Origin: a virus
Virus record (IMG/VR): IMGVR_UViG_3300034101_004850
Location: 1-52,408 of that record
Reading direction: 5' to 3' (one strand)
DNA: 52,408 nt
Shown here piece after piece: positions 48,301 to 52,408 of this stretch (position 1 is its first letter; each line of letters starts with the position of its first letter). The translations under genes and the position numbers were made by a program. Under the pieces are notes generated by a model that was not told the DNA's origin, ran no database searches, and worked only from the letters and a program-made list of their open reading frames with translations.

Positions 48301-50414
48301 GATATTCCCCTATTTACTGGTATAGCTCCTGGAACACCACCAAACAGAGTAGCTGGATTATTAAGATCCCTCGGTCTAATGTGAGACATTGCTCTAGTAT
48401 TAGGATCTCCAACATATGGATCGTTAGGGTCAACTACTCTTCTTCCGTGAGCAGGAGCAACAACTGTATTACCAGCAACAGTAGAGACTCCTGCGTTTAC
48501 TGGGACTGCACTCTTCATTGATGCTGCTTGAAGGTTTTGATAATCTAAAACAAGTTTTTGTAATGCATTATGAAGAACTTGAGCTGCAGCGGCATCTGAA
48601 TAAAATGCATTCTCAACCATTTCTGCTGCTTTTTGAGCAGCAATAATTTCTGGAGTAAGCATCTTCCATCCATTTGCTCTCATAAAGAAAGATCTAAGCT
48701 GGACTATTCCCTTTGTTATATAGCCAAAGAAGTTTGCGAGCACACCAGTTAACATAATAAGTGGACCAACTAATGCTGTAAATCCTGCCATAAATGTCAC
48801 GGCTTTTTTAATTGGGCCTGGTAAATTGCTGAAGAACTCTAAAATTTTTGATGCACCATTAATAAGCTTTGTTGCAACTCCAAGGAAGTTTTCTCCGATA
48901 TCGGCAAGCTCGGCTTTAAATGATTCCATTGCTTTTCTAAACTTTCCAGATGCAGATTCTGTAATCATTCCTAATTCTCGCTCTGCAATTCCAGCCAAAT
49001 CTGAAGTACTTGCTTTCATTAAATCCATAACCTGAAGCGTCTGGCTTCCTTCTTTGCCAAGGTTATTTAGCAGTGCGCTCATTCTGGCAAACTGAAATTT
49101 ACCAAACATTTGCTCTAGAGCTCTGGCTTTGCTAAGTGGATCTAATTTATTTAAAGCTGTTTGTAAATCTGTAAGCATTCCAGTTGTGTTTCCAGTATTT
49201 TTTGCAACCATACCCAGAACATCTATGCCGAAATCAGACATCATGCCAACTGTTTGCTTTGTTGGATTAATAAGAGAAGCTAAACCTGACTTTAATGCGT
49301 TTGCACCTTCGGATGCGTTAATTCCACCCTCTCTCATTGCAGTCATGTAAAGAGCTAAATCTTCAATGCTGCCTCCGAGTTGCTGTATAACTGGACCAGC
49401 TTTTGGAATTGCTTCTACTAAATCGTTAAGAGTTGTAGATGTCTGGTTTTCAACTGCGTTAAGAAAGTTAATTGATTCTGTAAGTTGCTGTGTGTTTTGC
49501 TTAAAAGCTGTTTGAATTGAAAGAGTAGCTTTCATTGCATCTTGTCTATCTACTTCTCCAAGAATTGCAAGTCTGGTTGTTTCTTCTATAGAACCTAAAA
49601 GGTCGTTGCCCATCTTTCCAGTTGCTGCAATATCAGCACCTAGCGCAATTGTATCTTTAAAAGAAGCTCCCATTGTTTGAGATAAAGATTTTGCTGTTTG
49701 CACAACTTCTTCTCTAATTGCTTTTAAATCTGCTGAAGATGTTGCTGCTAATCCACCATAAACTTTTGTAAGTCTTACAAGCTCTTGGTCTGCTTCTCTA
49801 AATGCTTTTCCTGCTGCAGAACCAAACATTGTTAACGGTACTGTAAGTCCAACTGTAAGCTGACGACCTGCCCACTGAGTATTCTTACCCCAGTTAATTA
49901 AAGATCCTGCTCCTTCAGATAGTGCACGATTCATTATCTGAAGTTCCATGCGAGCTAGCTGTGCGCTATTTTTTACGGCATCCAAACCTCTTGGAATCAT
50001 AACGTTGTACTGCATTAGGCCTTGAGCATTTCTACCTAAAGGTTGTAGCACTGAGTTTTGAAGCATTACCTGCTCTTTGGCAAGCTCCCTTATCATTCCC
50101 TTTTGAGTTGTAGCATGCTCTCTAAATGTCTGGAAATAGTTCTTAAGCTTTAATCTTCCAGCGTCTAGGTTTTTACCAAACTTATCTACATCAGAATTAA
50201 GGTTTACAAAGTGACTAGAAAACTGTCCGCTTCCAGTTAGTGTATCTCTAAATAAGTTATTTGCTAATTTTGTTGAAGCAGATATTGCTCTATTCGATGC
50301 AAGAAGTTCTCTTTGTAATTGTTGGAGACTAGAACTAGCCCTGTGTACTTCAGACACAAGGCTAGACAAGTCGGCTTTGGCGACTATACTGGTTACAATT
50401 TGTTCGTCAGCCAC
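39387..50414 (-). CDS. Giant tape measure protein with CHAP, LysM, GNAT and kinase-like modules
   Basis: The 3675-aa protein sets tail length and is probably ejected with the DNA. It starts at a GTG that overlaps the chaperone stop, after TCTAGGAGTAATTA. Residues 1 to about 600 are the helical tape-measure core with a hydrophobic stretch near 526-565. A kinase-like segment lies near 1400-1500. Residues about 2305-2440 are a coiled coil. A CHAP-type peptidase/amidase lies at about 2749-2905 (Cys near 2793 in AWCGAFINW, His near 2853 in ISHVGLV). LysM is at about 2934-2987. A GNAT acetyltransferase is at about 3332-3445. Gly-Gly hinge motifs separate the modules. Confidence 0.9.
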   Translation of the reverse strand: MADEQIVTSIVAKADLSSLVSEVHRASSSLQQLQRELLASNRAISASTKLANNLFRDTLTGSGQFSSHFVNLNSDVDKFGKNLDAGRLKLKNYFQTFREHATTQKGMIRELAKEQVMLQNSVLQPLGRNAQGLMQYNVMIPRGLDAVKNSAQLARMELQIMNRALSEGAGSLINWGKNTQWAGRQLTVGLTVPLTMFGSAAGKAFREADQELVRLTKVYGGLAATSSADLKAIREEVVQTAKSLSQTMGASFKDTIALGADIAATGKMGNDLLGSIEETTRLAILGEVDRQDAMKATLSIQTAFKQNTQQLTESINFLNAVENQTSTTLNDLVEAIPKAGPVIQQLGGSIEDLALYMTAMREGGINASEGANALKSGLASLINPTKQTVGMMSDFGIDVLGMVAKNTGNTTGMLTDLQTALNKLDPLSKARALEQMFGKFQFARMSALLNNLGKEGSQTLQVMDLMKASTSDLAGIAERELGMITESASGKFRKAMESFKAELADIGENFLGVATKLINGASKILEFFSNLPGPIKKAVTFMAGFTALVGPLIMLTGVLANFFGYITKGIVQLRSFFMRANGWKMLTPEIIAAQKAAEMVENAFYSDAAAAQVLHNALQKLVLDYQNLQAASMKSAVPVNAGVSTVAGNTVVAPAHGRRVVDPNDPYVGDPNTRAMSHIRPRDLNNPATLFGGVPGAIPVNRGISRTPQIYMHDRLPNVEGLTSVKGISTGIVAPEAAKFHALMATLGMQTEQEIANLKKTIAMGGTVSRELLDTFDDILPITQRFADSAATQSALIVQQMRNAEITVDQAKARILALNAQIETDMGSAVSMYAAGRGRTIDLTRAPMMDQPVVDANGQFTLRDLYKKKTNASVMEEFGRLRGVRTFGAPYSIQTTRMPKFNIGGDIESFGPNKTVVSGPSSVDYDDRLGSVPLGGYVLNQQAAMDPANAPLVAMAPSTYLNDGGNITAALTPREVVFGPQIQRMPELYAAVDAANSGYNFGGQIMKGVNSYGKEMSKSAKARMKEESFKRQYREYLKFINNPRYEDDIRVRMIMLDAAELSYHNNLPIDKAINIATSNFDRAKAQAGGSDDNFVKIRIKQVQGLERDGMVPRVKDATGIKNADGETVYPRSQSKALNYQLNDVREAMLANKKFAGVHDLIAAIAPTTFLNASDKSPSIQGLHDKAHFRRKDLVGYTTSGYMGVGAVLPAGINNVMSTLETIGLSRDVLNLSSEDAKANLATALKKTGLDKFASVDDIFAALQDDGKIKSKADWESGRVVRANKDQKNSLRMLLEAAAKRSKWILAGRPPRPMLVSGAWNAGGMIPGGHISRGRSNYGNIAPALKLLAPDKQLKILAKARELSSKDALGKFADTPVTEYGHQISASTGMSYPVPGVSGLYKVGNKKLFVKGVPHEVVATHEPIGTQIARDLFGIASPVQRARTVANPLDPRKKSKLLALESDYDPRFANTNVPWDEDTVLRQLANSLLLNNKDLSRSNVYGNFNPDVGQSGVFPRASGNTRLAEAAEMNSMEKQAMINLLAVKGGARKDFARDTAPIISKMSPKKYGKKMKKILEDARPQLVKIINGLPVDLRPPYEAMLKRLDDGIEVDWSKYHAVHANPKYLNAGGPVGGGPIRRGRYAYGPKKDGSRKPGNPAARANWEAEQRAQRERDAAAARSRAASHQIGGQQALTSGLGREAVRTGTTSFYNPGQVMVNNMLDPFKNSAAMKAQYLSAAFRSMGNSIKVDSMQLAKAIDINARVITQSIKNTATNMSSAVRSAATSTLNFAKRAQNAIIREQNVYAADRYPAGQAPSQGLFGPGFVGGYKDTGVEGVQSRKVGTIGMRRTEYLVNNESTGGRDVSMTKAQAKAAGISVPGRYNGMSMGSQMGIGMAGSMGGMALMGKEKVNILGKEMSGMNVGMGVMAATSILPMLPFGRMGAGIKSAGSALKELTTGLNKMARFGAMIGRFAKGFGLIGAAISAAGLAFKLYKDYKDAQQDASIGLSMTAKAAEQAGIKYFNLKETMQGYIDKQKLATAAAKGAEGNSIGMPGLPQSIEELKKAKEEGKELKDVIESLNRSETTAETQRLINNQKAQMVAAGMSIEEANKKIYGALANSNKASQAYKLLANTEFGAITDKAAAAEFSVGNLVNTLSKGTGTADWYKEVGNGFEGLIGVFSAATKSLIGTKDELGNVIDEFKAYEMVMSKAETNNPGMNKEIGSDVYLNLQKTQPLLAGIINESDTIKGILAKWKLFTAGINIDLSKIDSTLASKLAGFTSAIGTGISQLTQAADSATTYATVGSALSKLQKTIAATSAAAQRANAASQRSAQEELKAIAKKIKLIDEEKNKKLEALRATQDASNYALELQKLQIQYSDAVARGDMAAANRAQLDIDQLTRNRQSELAQKAIEDAANKAKAPLEKDAQAIQDAQDKKNTVFQNNQDDSAVAADIKDTLEKFQSKYNELSTRAVNAQLLSGKDRVEEEADIKRQLISFLKEMQKAGTGPGLLAETIRNAFPGYFNSDGKPKVPEKVTTGSPTGFDAQGRPILSENRTVNNDSLSQFDKDVAAVSKLAILITGGVTLSKLRDDLVKALGGYKAPTPKGTVEFGKDTVQQGRGKNAIEAAKNARSSGSSKMVSINDVVWYRFSWNGKEYISNDSGTEVYSWDDQKKTKGARVKMAGGGVVKSFAPGGGVRGPGTSTSDSIPAMLSDGEWVIKADSVKKAEKEFGPSFLHDLNAGRFANGGKVSKLGTADAMIKKAESMLGYKEGRGNDSIFGSFAQKAYGLQSRFIAWCGAFINWAAKNSGVDLASMIWTPGGAQSFMKSGKWTKMNPKRGDLAFMDFPGDGVNRISHVGLVRNVLSNNKVSTIEGNTSGSGSQRSGGGVLAKVRQYNMKNAPIVGFGRPSYKPVDAIKYGYGTEEYYSADDAKSDYENSRYTVTRGDTLSSIASKYKVTVKQLLEMNPQLNDSKYMGGSRIFAGTKVNIKKFAEGGKVTNSLTDSGSWINILSWKKPKSAYNSKNQPTGSPYGRYWGELERLYQSSPIGFDKNGKPIFNNAGKDPWGGTEIPGLPFSGTDPQHSDYWHQLAEQPKTYSSPRMGVDRSPDRYAGSGASMGGIGNGAYGLGPLMFHAGGPVGHTHSGAPHNLGMTSFGNRSNGLGLTSSNLDNKKRATSLFDKSIWKKTADFFALPQMARTAHDVAISGGSPTGMLLAKAMGLTKSSYSDNLTTALNLAPIPVGKIIAPVAKALRKNTAVSQIITSLKKTILGKHSLSPLEKALSESISQAKRGGFTPVAKLNVTPISKLKEEMDYLSRHQGPVPNTDLTYDFMPSSSSALPDERSIELGIKSISQNPLHSQEFLGGYHTLKILDADGYPAGMLSWDSITGRIQSIHVDSRYRGQGLARFMNEKAASMTRLVHSKNRTEMGMGYSSRVGGLMPDMDVMSGNTSIKNLVMSALQQKKTDLVPYTPPPSVSDQVRQMPSGPLQSAILEEAKRQKAIAAWRANVNRTYNDYPFGPSANYEWEDEIDLLRLMKNPSTPSSVPYQPRTSTLPTNIWDKTEILSTSDAAGGYLSNTRLNLTNSLADAFSRLGVPQFENGINMVPANMLAMLHKDEAVIPANMNPFNPNASSAVSGSVYNISVELNGTNVTAQDVALEIRNEMRIKEMTAGVNRMVGRG

Positions 50415-50785
50415 TAATTACTCCTAGAGTATCCTAACCCTGCGCCAATTCCAAATCCAGCCTGTGCTGCGAAGGGTCCTTGTAAACCAACAACATCATC
50501 TGCTGATGCTTTAATTCCAAGTGCTCTTCTTTGGATATCTTCAAAGGTAGAACCTTTTTCTTTTTCTTCTACATCATCATCTAATTGTATTCCTTTTAGT
50601 GACGCTGCAAATTTTCTTTGGTTATGCTCTTTCTCATTCATCGCTGTTATGGTTTGAACCAATTCTGGCATTGATAAATTTTCTTCTAATTCCTCGTAAT
50701 TCTTCCAGTGACCCAGAAGAAAAACTTGTCCTTCTAAAGCGGCTAAATCTAGTTCTGACCAGCCAGTACCGCTGCCGCTATTAGG
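50414..50785 (-). CDS. Tail assembly chaperone, -1 frame part (gpT-like)
   Basis: This is the second half of a frameshifted tail chaperone. In the -1 frame after the slippery site it reads PNSGSGTGWSELDLAALEGQ and continues for 123 codons, through an internal ATG at 50671, to a stop overlapping the tape measure GTG. The fusion with the first frame is predicted to be 222 aa. The segment is acidic and helical with a Gly-rich end (GFGIGAGLGY). In lambda gpG/gpGT the fused form binds the tape measure. An independent start at the internal ATG is less likely. Confidence 0.7.
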   Translation of the reverse strand, partial: PNSGSGTGWSELDLAALEGQVFLLGHWKNYEELEENLSMPELVQTITAMNEKEHNQRKFAASLKGIQLDDDVEEKEKGSTFEDIQRRALGIKASADDVVGLQGPFAAQAGFGIGAGLGYSRSN

Positions 50786-51081
50786 TTTGGGTCGTCCATC
50801 TTAATTCCTCCGCAAACTTCAAGGATTCTATTAATTGTTGGAACATCCAAAGCGTCTTCAAGTTTGTCAAGGTCTGCAACTAAATCTGGAAGCTGTGTTT
50901 CTAATGCTACTCCGCATGCTTCAACTAAAATTCCAAGAGTTGCTGTTTCATCTTCTGCATCTTGAACTTTCTTAATTACTTCCATAAACTTTCTTAGTTG
51001 CTTGATTGATAATGGCTTGAGCTTTACTTTAGCTCCGCTTTGTAATTCAATCTCTTCTACATCATATACTGTTGTTGCCAA
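50749..51081 (-). CDS. Tail assembly chaperone, frame 0 (gpG-like)
   Basis: The 110-aa product starts at a TTG after AAGGAGGATAAA. Its beta-hairpin start (VEEIELQSGAKVKLKPLSIKQ) and helical rest (FMEVIKKVQDAEDETATL, LDVPTINRILEVCGGI) fit gpG-type chaperones, located as usual between the major tail protein and the tape measure. The slippery heptamer CCCAAAC lies 12 codons before its stop. Ribosomes that do not slip make this form. Confidence 0.8.
   Translation of the reverse strand: MATTVYDVEEIELQSGAKVKLKPLSIKQLRKFMEVIKKVQDAEDETATLGILVEACGVALETQLPDLVADLDKLEDALDVPTINRILEVCGGIKMDDPNLIAAAVLAGQN
50785..50791 (-). promoter_or_regulatory. Programmed -1 frameshift site CCCAAAC
   Basis: In frame 0 the bases read C CCA AAC, the X-XXY-YYZ pattern. 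After slipping, both tRNAs re-pair on CCC AAA and reading continues in the -1 frame, which is open for 123 codons. The same arrangement is known for lambda and many siphoviruses. Confidence 0.8.
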
Positions 51082-51109
51082 TTTATCCTCCTTAAGGATC
51101 GTCTAAATT

Positions 51110-51138
51110 ATTATAGCATAACCATTATAAGGATACAA
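51110..51138 (-). promoter_or_regulatory. Extended -10 promoter for chaperone and tape measure genes
   Basis: The minus strand has TGC TATAAT (the -10 at 51110-51115) with a weak -35, TTGTAT (51133-51138), at a 17-nt spacing. It lies between the terminator of the major tail protein gene and the chaperone start. The leader, about 22 nt, can pair ATCCT with AGGAT around the ribosome site. Confidence 0.55.
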
Positions 51139-51141
51139 CAG

Positions 51142-51169
51142 CAAAGCCCCCAATTTCTTGGGGGCTTTG
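51142..51169 (-). terminator. Terminator after the major tail protein gene
   Basis: A 12-bp perfect stem with five G-C pairs in the middle (AAGCCCCC / GGGGGCTT) and a TTTC loop, 19 nt after the major tail protein stop. On the minus strand the tail is only TTTGCTGTTG, so read-through is likely. It may separate high tail-protein expression from the tape measure genes. Confidence 0.75.
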
Positions 51170-51188
51170 ATATTAATTATTATTATAA

Positions 51189-51917
51189 TTAAACTGCTAG
51201 AACGCGGTCAATAATCTTACCGTACTCTGAACCAACGTGAGCTGAGTCACCTGATGGTAGAAGACGGAAAGTTACTGGGAATGTTGTTGCTGCTGTGCGA
51301 GCCAAAGAGAACTGTGACTGCTCAACAGAAAGAACACGACGTGCATAATATACACGCTCAGTTGCTGTTGCTTCTGATGTTGGAGCTTGACCAACTGCAA
51401 TTAGCTGACGCTCTGTTGGAGCTGCACCAAGTGCACCTGCTTCCAATCCTAGTGTGTCAGTTGCTGTTAGGTCACTTCCTGCTGAAGCAAGAGTGCCCTT
51501 CTTTTGGCCGAATACTGCTAGAATATTTTCTAGTGTACCTTCTGCCATTTCTGTTGAAATCTGGACCATCATCGCAGACTTAAATAGCTTAGCTGTATCG
51601 AGCAACTGATCAACAGTTACTGAATCGAATGTTGGCTGGTAGCTGATTTGAAGACCGTTGTTTGTAAAACCTACGTTGCGGTATGCCGCTGCTGTAAGTC
51701 CTCCTGCTGTGTTTACTGTAAGCTCATTAAGAGTATCTGTGTATGACTCTCCTGAAGCAAATGCTGGTACGAGTGTAGAGTTATTTGCTGAACCTGTGTT
51801 AGCAACTCCTGCCTCCATGCTGTCATCGTAACCTGAAACTGTAGAATCGTCTACAGACAAGAATAGCGGTGATGCACCAACAAGAATGTTTTTTGCATTT
51901 CCAATGTTTTGTGCCAT
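51189..51917 (-). CDS. Major tail tube protein
   Basis: The 242-aa protein is rich in Thr, Ala and Gly, with beta-strand alternation (LVGASPLFLSVDDSTVSGYD, AYRNVGFTNNGLQISYQP, VYYARRVLSVEQSQFSLAR) and the usual tube-protein size. It has the strongest ribosome site in the window (AAAGGAGAAATAACA) and its own promoter and terminator, as for a protein needed in many copies. The place before the chaperone pair fits. No immunoglobulin-like C-terminal domain is seen. Confidence 0.8.
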   Translation of the reverse strand: MAQNIGNAKNILVGASPLFLSVDDSTVSGYDDSMEAGVANTGSANNSTLVPAFASGESYTDTLNELTVNTAGGLTAAAYRNVGFTNNGLQISYQPTFDSVTVDQLLDTAKLFKSAMMVQISTEMAEGTLENILAVFGQKKGTLASAGSDLTATDTLGLEAGALGAAPTERQLIAVGQAPTSEATATERVYYARRVLSVEQSQFSLARTAATTFPVTFRLLPSGDSAHVGSEYGKIIDRVLAV

Positions 51918-51989
51918 TGTTATTTCTCCTTTATTTCATGAAATTAATATATATATATTTTGGCTGGCTAGGCCCTTTCCTCTGTTCTA

Positions 51990-52018
51990 ATTTTACTCTA
52001 CTACCTAATAAAAGGCAA
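51990..52018 (-). promoter_or_regulatory. Promoter for the major tail protein gene
   Basis: The minus strand reads TTGCCT (52013-52018), a 17-nt spacer and TAAAAT (51990-51995). Four of six and five of six bases match. The leader would be about 65 nt and includes a run of TA repeats before the ribosome site. Confidence 0.45.
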
Positions 52019-52019
52019 A

Positions 52020-52408
52020 CTAGGCAAATCTGCCTTGGCCATTTGTTATTCTTGAGTATTTTACCTCTAATACTACATCTGCTGCAAAGAAGCCTTGGAT
52101 TTCTTCTGATGGGGCTGTGGCTGATATATCTGCTATTTGTATGCTATGGAACTTGAATTTATCTGATAGCCCCGCCCATTTATTCACATCTCTGGCAGAC
52201 TCATCCATTCTTCTAAATTCATCTGTAAGGAAGTTTCTCATCTCAACAATATCCAGCAAGTCTGGCGAATATAGGGTAAGAAGGATTTGCTCGCAGCATA
52301 TCATCCAATTATTCTCATATGACATACCAACCTTATCGTAGACTATATGCTTCTTTCCGCTCAAGAACTGATTCATTTCTGGTTGCTGCTGAACTGGAAC
52401 TATTGGTA
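52020..52408 (-). CDS. Tail terminator/completion protein candidate, 5' end missing
   Basis: The frame is open to the window edge, where it reads a Pro/Gln-rich PIVPVQQQPEMNQFLSGKK, so the true start lies further upstream. The visible 128 residues have MICCEQILLTLYSPDLLDIV, MRNFLTDEFRRMDESARDVN and a final FFAADVVLEVKYSRITNG strand pair. The alpha-beta layout and the place just before the major tail protein fit the tail terminator or a head-tail connector. No capsid or portal sequence is visible before it. Confidence 0.5.
   Translation of the reverse strand, partial: PIVPVQQQPEMNQFLSGKKHIVYDKVGMSYENNWMICCEQILLTLYSPDLLDIVEMRNFLTDEFRRMDESARDVNKWAGLSDKFKFHSIQIADISATAPSEEIQGFFAADVVLEVKYSRITNGQGRFA

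Overview
This window looks like about 52 kb of a tailed bacteriophage genome, probably a siphovirus-like phage with a long tail. Every gene I can support is on the minus strand, so transcription runs from high to low coordinates. The DNA is AT-rich, and genes are packed with ATGA or TAATG-type overlaps. No stretch longer than about 110 bp lacks a feature. The host is most likely an actinobacterium, perhaps a low-GC aquatic one. The main clue is an AhpC/AhpD pair that matches the mycobacterial proteins from memory, including the cysteine spacing. Leaderless-looking promoters also fit an actinobacterial host. The host call is inference.

Reading in transcription order, the tail module comes first (52408 to 27838). 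It holds the end of a probable tail terminator, the major tail protein, a tail assembly chaperone pair with a CCCAAAC slippery site, a 3675-aa tape measure protein, a distal-tail-like protein, a large baseplate/tail-lysin-like protein, FN3-rich minor tail proteins, and a fibre with carbohydrate-binding-like and InlB-like repeats. Four small proteins follow it, three of them helical. Portal and capsid genes are not in the window and presumably lie beyond the right edge.

A strong promoter with an overlapping palindrome (27804-27832) starts the replication and recombination block (27750 to 12225). It encodes a metallophosphoesterase, several small HTH and zinc-ribbon proteins, a DnaB-type helicase, a primase, a gp32-like ssDNA-binding candidate with its own terminator, a cellular-type DnaE replicase, RecA, SSB, a Cas4/RecB-like nuclease, a RuvC-like resolvase, a small PD-(D/E)XK nuclease candidate and a DUF1599-like protein. 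Two 2OG-Fe(II) oxygenases sit between RecA and SSB. The terminase genes follow from a leaderless-looking promoter (12216-12244).

The last block (9894 to 1) is accessory. It contains two more 2OG-Fe(II) oxygenases, a NodU/TobZ-type carbamoyltransferase whose 3' end overlaps a tRNA gene, three tRNAs (Met, Arg, Lys), AhpC and AhpD, three SGNH-hydrolase-like proteins, an APS-kinase-like/nucleotidyltransferase fusion, two overlapping membrane genes, an FmdB-like zinc ribbon and the start of a secreted protein. Together these suggest modification of a glycan, small molecule or DNA, plus protection against peroxide during infection.

The most unusual item is the tape measure protein. It appears to be a chain of unrelated modules separated by Gly-Gly hinge motifs: tape-measure core, kinase-like segment, CHAP hydrolase, LysM and GNAT acetyltransferase.
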